Below, one piece after another: positions 9,506 through 17,357 of a stretch of 35,276 bases of DNA (position 1 is the stretch's first letter; every line of letters starts with the position of its first letter). The position numbers and the translations under genes are program-made. This DNA is from Hahella sp. (GTDB taxonomy: Bacteria; Pseudomonadota; Gammaproteobacteria; Pseudomonadales; Oleiphilaceae), in contig JANQMN010000029.1 in assembly GCA_028280065.1 (NCBI GenBank), positions 1 to 35,276 on the forward strand, in the 5' to 3' direction. The notes under the pieces were generated by a model. The model was not told the DNA's origin and did not search any database. It saw nothing but the letters and a program-made list of their open reading frames with translations.

Positions 9506-10908
9506 TTTCTAGCTCCTTCTCGGAGAGGTAACTCGGCATCTGCCTTCAGCAGCGCCATAATTTCATTTGTCTTGGTTTCAACAAGGGCTTTATTGCCGCG
9601 GGATTCCACGTTCAGTCTGACGACGGGCTCCGTGTTGGAGCCTCGCAGGTTGAACCTCCAATTCGAAAACTCCATGCTGATCCCGTCGATCTGGTTCACC
9701 GCAACGGCAGTGGACGCGTAGTGATCCAACACTTTTTTTACCGATAGTTGCGGATTATCGATCTGTAAGTTGATTTCGCCGGAGATGGGGAACTTTGCCT
9801 GTTGCTTCAGGACAAATTCAGACAGCGGTTTACCCGATCTGCAGACCAACTCGGCGACCAATAGCCAAGGCAGCATGCCGCTATCGCAATAGGCAAAGTC
9901 GCGGAAGTAGTGATGGGCGCTCATTTCCCCGCCATAAACAGCATCTTCCTTGCGCATGCGCTCCTTGATGAAGGCATGTCCGGTTTTGCTGACAATGGGA
10001 ATCCCACCATTTGCCTCGACCACATCCAAGGTACTCCAGGTCCGCCGGGGATCATGGATAATCTTTGCCCCTTTCTCTTTATCCAAAAACGCCTTGGCGA
10101 GAAGTCCCACAACATAGTAACCCTCGATGAAGCAACCACTCTCATCAAATAAAAAACAACGGTCACCATCGCCATCCCAGGCCACACCAAAGTCCGCCTG
10201 GTTTTCAACTACCGCGGCGGATGTTTGATGCCGGTTTTCAGGAAGCAGGGGATTGGGAATGCCCTGCGGGAAATTGCCGTCCGGCGCATGGTTGATTTTG
10301 ACGAACTCAAAAGGCAAATGCGGCGCAAGATTATCCAGCATGTGCCCGGCTGCACCGTTGCCTGCATTGACAACGATCTTTAGGGGCTTCAGCGCCGCCT
10401 TCGTGACAAAACCAAGCAGGTGCCGGGTAAATTGATCACCGATATCGTAACGTTGCGATTTTTGCTCGTAAAGAGAGTGGTCTTCTGAGCGGGCATACGC
10501 ATCCTCTGCCACACGCCGGGCAATGTCGCGCAAACCGGTATCGCCACTGATGGGCTTAGCCTTTTCCCGCACCAACTTCATACCGTTATAGGCTTGAGGA
10601 TTATGGCTTGCCGTGACCATGATGCCGCCATCAAGGTCCAGCGAATGGGTAGCAAAATACACTTCTTCGGTACCCACCAGACCCAGGTCAAGCACTTCGG
10701 CCCCGCCGTCCATAAGCCCCTGGGCGACAGCTTCAGCCAATGCCGGACTGCTAAGCCGTATATCGTAACCCACCGCCACCTTATCCGGTTTGAGGAAGTC
10801 CGCGTACGCGCGCCCGATGCGATAGGCTACTTCAGGATTCAGCTCTTCCGGAACCTTGCCTCGGATGTCATAAGCCTTGAAAGCACTGGTTGGAAATTTC
10901 ATAGCCAT
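9502..10908 (-). CDS. manB: Phosphomannomutase/phosphoglucomutase
   Basis: An alpha-D-phosphohexomutase that would convert mannose-1-phosphate, the product of the GH130 phosphorylases, to mannose-6-phosphate for ManA. Four family signatures are present: N-terminal [15 protein letters not shown], the phosphoserine loop TASHNP (Ser101), the metal-binding loop WDGDGDRC (Asp245, 247, 249), and the sugar-binding [11 protein letters not shown]-terminal phosphate-binding [12 protein letters not shown] is also present. 468 residues, close to AlgC-type enzymes. Two in-frame ATGs (10908 and 10902) are possible; GTGAGAG lies too close to the first for a firm choice. It heads the manB-GH130_2-GH130_1 operon, with a promoter and LacI operator directly upstream. 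Confidence 0.93.
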   Translation of the reverse strand: MAMKFPTSAFKAYDIRGKVPEELNPEVAYRIGRAYADFLKPDKVAVGYDIRLSSPALAEAVAQGLMDGGAEVLDLGLVGTEEVYFATHSLDLDGGIMVTASHNPQAYNGMKLVREKAKPISGDTGLRDIARRVAEDAYARSEDHSLYEQKSQRYDIGDQFTRHLLGFVTKAALKPLKIVVNAGNGAAGHMLDNLAPHLPFEFVKINHAPDGNFPQGIPNPLLPENRHQTSAAVVENQADFGVAWDGDGDRCFLFDESGCFIEGYYVVGLLAKAFLDKEKGAKIIHDPRRTWSTLDVVEANGGIPIVSKTGHAFIKERMRKEDAVYGGEMSAHHYFRDFAYCDSGMLPWLLVAELVCRSGKPLSEFVLKQQAKFPISGEINLQIDNPQLSVKKVLDHYASTAVAVNQIDGISMEFSNWRFNLRGSNTEPVVRLNVESRGNKALVETKTNEIMALLKADAELPLREGARK

Positions 10909-10920
10909 CTCTCACCCGAC

Positions 10921-10942
10921 AAAATCGTAACGTTACTATTTC
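10921..10942. promoter_or_regulatory. LacI-type operator C at manB promoter
   Basis: AAAATCGTAACGTTAC continues as TATTTC; 9 of 11 positions pair around AACGTT. It starts 5 bases downstream of the predicted -10 box and 13 bases before the manB start, so a bound repressor would cover the transcription start. Confidence 0.78.
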
Positions 10943-10947
10943 TATGC

Positions 10948-10975
10948 ATTTTAAACCTCTTTTTCCTATTTTCAA
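10948..10975 (-). promoter_or_regulatory. Predicted sigma70 promoter of the manB operon
   Basis: On the minus strand TTGAAA (10975-10970), a 16-base spacer and TAAAAT (10953-10948) give 5/6 matches in each box. It sits in the 106-base gap after lacI, with operator C immediately downstream. Confidence 0.6.
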
Positions 10976-11014
10976 AGCTTTTCTTACTGTATCCCGAACG
11001 GGAACCCTACTGAA

Positions 11015-12019
11015 TCAACGGGCATGGAACGCCATCTTATCCACTACTTGCAGCTTCTTGATGTCTTCGCCATGTATCCGCTTTATGATGAACTCCGATA
11101 GCTTACTGCCTACGAAGTGGAAGTTTTGCCGGAATCCCGGTGGTGGCGGCATAAAGAAACTCGGCAAGTCACAAGTCTCTATCGTCACAATATCGACGTC
11201 CCGGCCGATTTTTCTACCGGCATCCTGTACACCTGCCAAAATTCCGCAGGTACTTATTTCCGACCCACAGATGATGCCATCCGGGGAATTATTGCCTTGC
11301 ATTAATTCGTGCCCCAACGTGCGATAGTTTTGTACATCGGTATCGAAAATCACATTGTCATCGAACTCAAAACCGAAACCGTGCTCTAGCGCGGCGCGGC
11401 GCGCGCCATAGTATTTATGCCAGGAATAGGTGTAAATGTTGGCGGAACTCAGTAGCCGTATATTTTTCCGCTGCCGTTCATAGAGAAAGGTAGCGGCACG
11501 GTAGGCAGCATCGTAGTTGTCCACATCGACATAGGCATGCTCGATGCTCATCTCCGTTTGCCCGAAGGTTACAAAGGGCACATTTTGATCCGTCAGGTAA
11601 CTGACCCGCTCATCCCTTGTTTGCGTCAGACTGAAGATAATGCCGCCACAGAGATTGTTCTCGACGGCATATCGCACCGGCTCCATCGGATCTTTGTCCG
11701 GCTCCATCGGCAATACCGTCAAGTGAAACGGCGTTCCCTGCAATCCGGCGGTGAGGCCGCCAATCAACTCCAGAGTACCCACATCGCCGACAATTTCACC
11801 GGGTTTGTCCACCGGCAGAATAGCGCACACGTTGTAATTCAATCCTGTGCGCAGCCCGACACCGGATAAGTTGGGACGATAACCGAGCTTTTTGGCGGCT
11901 GCTTTCACCTTATCCTTGGTCACCTGTTTAACATCGTCACCATCTTTCAGGGCACGGGATACCGTGGTCACGGACAAACCGGTATATTCAGCCAGCGTTT
12001 TAAGTGTTGCCTTGGACAT
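11015..12019 (-). CDS. LacI/GalR-family transcriptional regulator of the mannoside locus
   Basis: A 334-residue LacI-type repressor. The N-terminal helix-turn-helix (residues about 4-25, ATLKTLAEYTGLSVTTVSRA) is followed by the hinge region LGYRPNLSGVGLRTG; the leucine there corresponds to the hinge residue that inserts at the central CpG of LacI-type operators. A periplasmic-binding-like effector domain follows (CAILPVDKPGEIVGD, GGIIFSLTQTRDERV). The binding palindrome is likely the AACGTT-centred element repeated upstream of the porin, manB and transport units and, in a looser form, upstream of lacI itself. The effector is probably a mannooligosaccharide or mannosyl-glucose; this is inference. 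The ATG at 12019 has GAAGA about nine bases before it. Confidence 0.92.
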   Translation of the reverse strand: MSKATLKTLAEYTGLSVTTVSRALKDGDDVKQVTKDKVKAAAKKLGYRPNLSGVGLRTGLNYNVCAILPVDKPGEIVGDVGTLELIGGLTAGLQGTPFHLTVLPMEPDKDPMEPVRYAVENNLCGGIIFSLTQTRDERVSYLTDQNVPFVTFGQTEMSIEHAYVDVDNYDAAYRAATFLYERQRKNIRLLSSANIYTYSWHKYYGARRAALEHGFGFEFDDNVIFDTDVQNYRTLGHELMQGNNSPDGIICGSEISTCGILAGVQDAGRKIGRDVDIVTIETCDLPSFFMPPPPGFRQNFHFVGSKLSEFIIKRIHGEDIKKLQVVDKMAFHAR

Positions 12020-12049
12020 ACAATTATTCTTCAGGAAGTGATTGGTTAG

Positions 12050-12067
12050 TTTCGTAACGATTACAAT
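12050..12067. promoter_or_regulatory. LacI-type operator D, degenerate, before lacI
   Basis: TTCGTAACGATTACAA contains the CGTAACG half-site, but GTAA and TTAC are three bases apart instead of two. It is about 33 bases upstream of the lacI ATG and may mediate autoregulation. The rest of the 165-base gap to the ATPase gene shows no other clear signal. Confidence 0.4.
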
Positions 12068-12184
12068 CCACTAGTTTCGCACTGCGCACCAGGTATCTCA
12101 AGCAAATACCCTGAAACCGATGGCAGCCAATTGCTAGCCGTTCAAATACACACATCAACCAAATCTTCATCACCCAAATTCTTA

Positions 12185-13267
12185 TCAAAGTCTTTGCTCA
12201 GATTCGGCACAAAAAACCGAAATTCGACTTAAATTCAAATGCAAAGGAAGAGCCAAACCGTTGGCAATCTCGACATTCGCTTCGAGCTTTGCCCGCAGGG
12301 GCTGGCCATGCAAATCGAACTCGGCCAGAGTCTCGGAACCGGTCATTTCAAACGCATTGACCGGCAGGTCCATCGTCATATCGCTGCTAAGGGGTGATTG
12401 GGTGATATGCTCCGGACGAATCCCCAACAATACCTGACGGCCTTCTTTGGGCGCTGCGGAAAACTCATAATGCGCCAAGGAGATAATCGTCTTTCCGATT
12501 TCAATCCCCCATTGATCCTGCTGGCAGACTAAGTTTCCTTGGAGCAAGTTGATCTGGGGTGACCCCACGAATCTGGCGACAAAGCAATTCGCCGGCGTAT
12601 TGTAAATTTCATAGGGGTTGCCAATTTGCTGGATAACGCCTTTATCCAATAAGACGATGCGCGTAGCCAGCGTCATGGCTTCGATTTGATCATGAGTCAC
12701 ATAGACTATCGTGGCATTGAGTTTTTCGTGTAGTTTTTTTAACTCCAGGCGCATTTCAGCACGTAGTTTTGCGTCCAAATTACTCAAAGGTTCGTCAAAC
12801 AGGAACACTTTTGGTTCACGCACCAGCGCGCGGCCTATTGCCACCCGCTGACGCTGACCGCCGGACAATTGAGACGGCGTGCGATCCAGTAAATGGTCAA
12901 TCTGCAGCATCTCGGTAACATCTTTTACGCGGCTCTGAATCTCGGTTTTCGGCCGATGGTTAATGCGCATGCCAAAGCCAATATTCTCAGCGACCGTCAT
13001 ATGCGGGAACAGAGCGTATGACTGAAATACCATGGCGATATCCCGATCTTTCGGATCTGCCAGGGTGACATCCTTTGCGCCAATTTTCACCTGGCCCGAA
13101 GACACATCTTCAAGGCCGGCAATCAATCGCAAAAGTGTTGACTTGCCGCAACCGGATGAGCCCAACAACACCGTGAACCCGCCGGCCTCCATTTCCAAAT
13201 CAATATCGTTCAGGATAACCGTTTTACCAAATGTCTTGTTTAGCTGATTTACTTCAACGGCATACAT
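12185..13267 (-). CDS. ABC sugar transporter ATP-binding protein (MalK/UgpC type)
   Basis: This is the cytoplasmic ATPase energising the two permeases of the same operon. Walker A is LGSSGCGKSTLLR (residues about 35-47), Q-loop MVFQSYALFPHMTVAENI, signature LSGGQRQRVAIGRALVREP, Walker B VFLFDEPLSNLDA, and switch histidine YVTHDQIEAM. The C-terminal 110 residues form the regulatory OB-fold typical of carbohydrate importers (GIRPEHI). 360 residues, standard for MalK/MsmK. The ATG has GGAGG upstream and starts three bases after the epimerase stop. It is the last gene of the transport operon. MalK-type ATPases are sometimes shared between transporters, so it could serve others. Confidence 0.93.
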   Translation of the reverse strand: MYAVEVNQLNKTFGKTVILNDIDLEMEAGGFTVLLGSSGCGKSTLLRLIAGLEDVSSGQVKIGAKDVTLADPKDRDIAMVFQSYALFPHMTVAENIGFGMRINHRPKTEIQSRVKDVTEMLQIDHLLDRTPSQLSGGQRQRVAIGRALVREPKVFLFDEPLSNLDAKLRAEMRLELKKLHEKLNATIVYVTHDQIEAMTLATRIVLLDKGVIQQIGNPYEIYNTPANCFVARFVGSPQINLLQGNLVCQQDQWGIEIGKTIISLAHYEFSAAPKEGRQVLLGIRPEHITQSPLSSDMTMDLPVNAFEMTGSETLAEFDLHGQPLRAKLEANVEIANGLALPLHLNLSRISVFCAESEQRL

Positions 13268-13270
13268 GTT

Positions 13271-14473
13271 TTAATCCTCCACACCGGCCAATCTGGTATA
13301 AACCTCCAAACAGGCGCGACTGTTATGGTAAGGGCATTTCCAAGGCTCTACCTTGGGATCTTGCTCGTAGGGCTGGCCGTTGCGACGAATGCGCCAATGC
13401 CATTCCCCGTTTTGATCGTCAATGATTGAATCGTTGATCACTTTCCAACAGGCTTCTGATGCCCGCAAAAAACCGTTTCCCGGCTGTTTTTGATGAGCAT
13501 TGTAGAAACCCACCATGGCCTCTGCCTGTACCCACCAGATGCGATCGGTATCTACCAGACTGCCATGTCGCATCTCGTTAAAAACCGCGCCATCTTGATC
13601 CCGCCCTTCCCTTAACGTCACTTCCGCCATTCGCGACGTCAGAGCGTAGATTTCCTTGGCCAACTGGCGATCGTTTAGGCAATGCGCAGCATCGTCCAGC
13701 AACCAGGTGCCTTCGATATCGTGGCCATAGGAAACGTCTTTGGAAATACAAGTCCAATCCCGATTAAAGAACAGTCCGAAGTGCAATGAGGCGTTGATAA
13801 TCTTCTCTTTGAAAAGTATCAATAAATCCTGGATTCGGTTTTCAACGGCTTCCGTTGCTTGTGCTCGATGCAAGTTGGTGTACGCCTCCAATATATGGAG
13901 GTGAGTGTTCATCGACTTGTCAGCCAGGAGTTCTTCGGTGGTATCGCAAACCAAATGGTTGGCAATCGGATTCCATTGCCTGTCAAAAGCTTCAATGTAA
14001 CCGCCGAAACGGTTGTCATAAGCCGCGGATTCCATTTGCCGGAAAAGATCCCATGCCAACTCCAGCGCAGCGCCTTCCCCTGATGCCCGGTAAAACTCGG
14101 CTAAGGCATAAATAGCAAATCCTTGGTTGTAGACATGTTTTTGGCTATCAACCACCTCGCCGAATTCATCGAGCATCCAATAGATACCACCGAATCTCGT
14201 ATCGACCGCATGATTAACCAGAAAATCAAAACAGTGACGTGCAGCCGTTAGGTAGCGGCTTTCCTTGAACACCCGATAGGCAGATGAAAAGCTCCATAGT
14301 ATGCGCGTATGAAGTAGCACGGACTTGTTATGGCGGGTATCGATATTGCCGTTAAAGTCAGCGTAACAATAAAAGCCGCCATGGGACTGATCTTGCAAGC
14401 CCAGCCAGTAAGCAAGGATGTTTTGGTTAAGCACCCGGTTAAGGTCTTTTTTAATGAGCGTGGAACTATTCAT
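13271..14473 (-). CDS. Cellobiose/mannobiose 2-epimerase (AGE family)
   Basis: An (alpha/alpha)6-barrel epimerase of the N-acylglucosamine 2-epimerase superfamily, about 400 residues as in cellobiose 2-epimerases. Conserved segments are HVYNQGFAIYALAEFY, the catalytic-histidine region SMNTHLHILEAYT, YGHDIEGTWLL, RIWWVQAEAMVGFY, and the C-terminal EWHWRI plus KCPYHNSRACLE. In this pathway it would turn beta-1,4-mannobiose into mannosyl-glucose, the substrate of the GH130_1 phosphorylase. Cellobiose is an alternative substrate for the family, but the neighbours favour mannobiose. The ATG at 14473 forms an ATGA overlap with the YesL-like gene; the longer in-frame start at 14527 would run far into that gene and is not preferred. 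Confidence 0.9.
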   Translation of the reverse strand: MNSSTLIKKDLNRVLNQNILAYWLGLQDQSHGGFYCYADFNGNIDTRHNKSVLLHTRILWSFSSAYRVFKESRYLTAARHCFDFLVNHAVDTRFGGIYWMLDEFGEVVDSQKHVYNQGFAIYALAEFYRASGEGAALELAWDLFRQMESAAYDNRFGGYIEAFDRQWNPIANHLVCDTTEELLADKSMNTHLHILEAYTNLHRAQATEAVENRIQDLLILFKEKIINASLHFGLFFNRDWTCISKDVSYGHDIEGTWLLDDAAHCLNDRQLAKEIYALTSRMAEVTLREGRDQDGAVFNEMRHGSLVDTDRIWWVQAEAMVGFYNAHQKQPGNGFLRASEACWKVINDSIIDDQNGEWHWRIRRNGQPYEQDPKVEPWKCPYHNSRACLEVYTRLAGVED

Positions 14474-15087
14474 AATGAAGTTGACTCGGCAAGTGAAAAT
14501 TCGGGGTGGCGACGCAAATAATGGCAAACGCCCACTAACAGGGCTGGGCTTACCAGCATAAATAGGCTGAGTACCGGCATGACCAACGACAGAACCAGAC
14601 AGACAACCCCGACAATAAACATGAGTACCGGGGAGCCCGGATGGGAGCTAAGCAAGCCCCAGCCATTTCTGATACTGTCGTGGCTGCTGCATTGGTAAAA
14701 CCCGGCGTGTAGAAGCGTGGCTGTTAGCCAAATGAGCGACAATAGATGGATTGGGAGCAAAGCTAGCGAAAGAATCCGCAAGGTTTCGTTAGTGCTGTCG
14801 ATAAGCCAAAAAAAGTACCAGGCCGTCGCGAACGCAACTAACAACAACGGCCAGCCCGCCAAATTAGCGCGTATAAACTCACGCTTCCATTCACGATAGA
14901 AATCCGGCCAACTCACCTTGACGGCCCCATTCAGGTAACGCCTTATAACAACCAAGGCGGCTACTGTTGCGGGGAAAAATCCGCCGATAACGAATCCCAG
15001 CAAGGTAAGACTAAGCCAGCAAATATTTACCCAGGCAATCCGACTGACCCAAACGCATGCAATGACTAACGGCGAGTTCGATAACAT
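14470..15087 (-). CDS. YesL-like (DUF624) membrane protein
   Basis: A 205-residue membrane protein with about five hydrophobic segments. The N-terminus resembles the YesL/DUF624 family: an aromatic-rich first helix (SRIAWVNICWLSLTLLGFV) followed by GGFFPATVAALVVIRRYL and WPDFYREWKREFIRANLAGW. This family is common beside sugar ABC transporters in Firmicutes and its function is not established. Here it is embedded in the transport operon, four bases after the MalG-type permease and translationally coupled to the epimerase. AAGGGG precedes the ATG at 15087. A role in transporter assembly or sensing is possible, but nothing in the sequence proves it. Confidence 0.75.
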   Translation of the reverse strand: MLSNSPLVIACVWVSRIAWVNICWLSLTLLGFVIGGFFPATVAALVVIRRYLNGAVKVSWPDFYREWKREFIRANLAGWPLLLVAFATAWYFFWLIDSTNETLRILSLALLPIHLLSLIWLTATLLHAGFYQCSSHDSIRNGWGLLSSHPGSPVLMFIVGVVCLVLSLVMPVLSLFMLVSPALLVGVCHYLRRHPEFSLAESTSL

Positions 15088-15091
15088 ATCA

Positions 15092-16030
15092 CTACCCCTT
15101 TACCGCACCGTTAGTGACACCGGCGTAGATCTGTTTCTGCAACAACAGAAAAACGGTAATTGAGGGGATCAGTATGACGATAATCCCGGCAGAAATGGTG
15201 GTCCACTCTGTGCCAAACACAGAAGTGAACTTATACAGTGCCGTCGATACAGTCACCTGGGATTGCTCCGGAAGATAGAGCAATGGGAAGTAGAAGTCGT
15301 TATAGATGAAAATGGTCCGAAGGATAACGATGGTTGCAATGGCCGGCTTTAGCAAAGGCAAGATGATTTTCCAGTAGATCAGGAAATAGGATGCCCCCTC
15401 CATTTTCGCAGCCTCATCCAGCTCGAGCGGAATACCCTTCATGAACTGTAAAAACACATAAATCATCACCACGTCCGCACCTACATACAGCAGGATAACC
15501 GACGCCTTGTGATTAATGAGTCCGAGCGCCTTAATCACTTCAAAGGTGGCGACCTGAGTGGTCACAGCCGGAATAACCATGGCAATGACGTACGCCAACA
15601 ACACCAATCGCTTGCCGAAAAAGGAAAACCTAGACAACACGTAGGCAACCTGCGTACCGAATACAATGGTAAAAAACAGGGAAATGAGCAGGATGCTTCC
15701 GGTATTAAAAAAAGCCAGCCCCAGATCACCGTCGGTGAATACCTTGATGTAGTTGTCGAAGTTAAAAAAGGACTCAGGCAATGCCACCTTGCTATTCGCG
15801 TAATACTCATCGAGAGTCTTAAACGACGCCATAAATACCGCATAAGGCGGCACCAGCACCGCCACAGCTCCCAAGAGCAGCGTCAAGTATTTGAATGTTA
15901 CCCAAAACAACCACTTGGGATTTCGGATATTCCTTCTTAATCGAATTGCATAAATTTGCCCAGCCAAATTCTCACGGTCCAAAGAAGCATTTTCACTGGC
16001 GGTTGTCGAGACTGCTCGAGTCGTACTCAT
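15092..16030 (-). CDS. ABC sugar transporter permease (MalG type)
   Basis: Inner-membrane permease subunit, 312 residues, with about six transmembrane helices. The first is TLLLGAVAVLVPPYAVFMASF after a polar N-terminus of about 45 residues. The EAA loop that contacts the ATPase is present (DEAAKMEGASYFLIYWKIILP), followed by the C-terminal LLLQKQIYAGVTNGAVKG typical of MalG-type permeases, where GAVKG is the usual end. The start overlaps the upstream permease stop as ATGA (16027-16030). It pairs with the MalF-type subunit to form the channel of the predicted mannooligosaccharide importer. Confidence 0.92.
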   Translation of the reverse strand: MSTTRAVSTTASENASLDRENLAGQIYAIRLRRNIRNPKWLFWVTFKYLTLLLGAVAVLVPPYAVFMASFKTLDEYYANSKVALPESFFNFDNYIKVFTDGDLGLAFFNTGSILLISLFFTIVFGTQVAYVLSRFSFFGKRLVLLAYVIAMVIPAVTTQVATFEVIKALGLINHKASVILLYVGADVVMIYVFLQFMKGIPLELDEAAKMEGASYFLIYWKIILPLLKPAIATIVILRTIFIYNDFYFPLLYLPEQSQVTVSTALYKFTSVFGTEWTTISAGIIVILIPSITVFLLLQKQIYAGVTNGAVKG

Positions 16031-16905
16031 GACGCTTTCTCCTCACTGAACAGTACCTTTTGAAGGATCATAAACAGTATGACGATTACCAACAGCAACA
16101 CCGCCATGGCAGAAGCCAAACCAAAGTCGTTGAAGTTGAAAGCGGTTTCCAACGTCGCCATGACGAAGGTTTTCGTACCATTGGCGCCTTTCGTGATAAT
16201 CATCGGAATTTCAAAAACAGACAGGGAGCCGACAAACGCCAACAACACCTGCAAACCGATTACCAGTTTTATGGAAGGAAGCGTAATCCAACGAAACTGC
16301 TGCCACTCACTGGCACCTTCAATTTTTGCCGCTTCATACTGATCCTGTGGAATGGATTGCAAGACACCGTAAAAAAGGATGAGGTTAAAGCCCAGGTATC
16401 GCCATACCGATGCCCCAACCAAGGCCCAGTTCACCACATCCGGATCCATCAACCAGGGTTGAACCAGACTTCCCAGACCAACTGTCTGAAGAAAATTATC
16501 AAATGCGCCATCCACCTGATAAAAAATCTGGAACACCATGGACGCCGCCACGGCATTCAATACAAAGGGGATGAACAACAAGGTTTTAAACAGATTGCGG
16601 CCGGCCAGCTTGGAATTTATCAACACCGCAAACCACAAAGAGAGAACAAGCTGAACTACCGCGCCGACAAAGTAGTAGAGCGTCACCAACAAGGGATTAA
16701 GCTGGTCCGGCTCCTCCCATAAGTAGAGATAATTCTCCAGTCCGACAAAGTCCTTAGTTGGTGCATACCCGTTCCAATCCGTAACACTCAGATAGAACAG
16801 CTGACTGGCCGGGTAATAAGAAAATACAAACAGCAGCGTTAGCGGGAGAGCCAGAAAGGCAAAAACAATTATCCGCTGCTGTTGCTTGAGTGTTGGCTTA
16901 TACAT
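16027..16905 (-). CDS. ABC sugar transporter permease (MalF/UgpA type)
   Basis: First gene of the transport operon. About 292 residues with six predicted transmembrane helices (IIVFAFLALPLTLLFVFSYY at the N-terminus) and the EAA loop YEAAKIEGASEWQQFRWITLP near residue 200. The ATG at 16905 is preferred because CGGGAG lies eight bases upstream; a start at 16929 lacks a ribosome site. In most carbohydrate ABC operons a periplasmic binding-protein gene precedes this gene. Here there is none: upstream is 450 bases of regulatory DNA and then the unrelated nadV. Confidence 0.92.
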   Translation of the reverse strand: MYKPTLKQQQRIIVFAFLALPLTLLFVFSYYPASQLFYLSVTDWNGYAPTKDFVGLENYLYLWEEPDQLNPLLVTLYYFVGAVVQLVLSLWFAVLINSKLAGRNLFKTLLFIPFVLNAVAASMVFQIFYQVDGAFDNFLQTVGLGSLVQPWLMDPDVVNWALVGASVWRYLGFNLILFYGVLQSIPQDQYEAAKIEGASEWQQFRWITLPSIKLVIGLQVLLAFVGSLSVFEIPMIITKGANGTKTFVMATLETAFNFNDFGLASAMAVLLLVIVILFMILQKVLFSEEKAS

Positions 16906-16964
16906 CTTACACTCCCGAAACTTGATCAAAACGACAGCACACTGCTGCCTCCCGTTCGCCTGCC

Positions 16965-17002
16965 TGTATACTTAACAACTAAAATCTTAACGTTACGATT
17001 TT
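16965..17002 (-). promoter_or_regulatory. LacI-type operator E and promoter of the transport operon
   Basis: The best operator copy spans 16981-17002, with AAAATC on the left, TTAACGTTAC in the centre and GATTTT on the right; 10 of 11 positions pair. On the minus strand a candidate -10 TATACA (16970-16965) lies 10 bases downstream, which puts the weak -35 region inside the operator. Binding would block RNA polymerase at the permease promoter, about 75 bases before the start codon. Confidence 0.75.
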
Positions 17003-17357
17003 AAAATTGCAAGCCTGATCTTCGAACAATCAATTGAGAAATATAAATTTTCTATTATTATTAAGGGATTATAAGACATAATATCAAACAATACCGACCT
17101 ACATAATGCTATGGAAAATCATATCGCATCGTTACGTTTTAAAATTAATTCTCTGTCAAATTTGCAAGGCGTTGTAGCGGTAGCTCTCATTCGCACGTGG
17201 CGCAATCAAATCATTCGGCAAAACCGAGTAAGAAACTTTACCGTTTCAGGTGCAGATCTTTGAAGGAGAAGGAAGGCGATCGACTGCACTTATAGAAACA
17301 TCCAGTGAAGCTTAAACGGCTGTAGGAACGGAGCCCTTCAACCGTTTGCAAATCACA
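17003..17357. other. Regulatory/intergenic DNA between transport operon and nadV
   Basis: No gene is supported here. The left part is AT-rich and holds a degenerate operator-like element near 17123-17140 (CATCGTTACG then TTTTAAAAT, good on one half only) that may be a second site for the LacI regulator. A 6-bp stem (AAACGG 17314-17319, CCGTTT 17342-17347) just past the nadV stop could be a weak terminator. There is no remnant of a binding-protein gene that I can recognise. Confidence 0.5.

Noticed and set aside
16060-16722. 220-residue + strand frame opposite the MalF-type permease
   Set aside because: Glutamine- and histidine-rich antisense shadow of transmembrane codons; the permease on the other strand has all family motifs.
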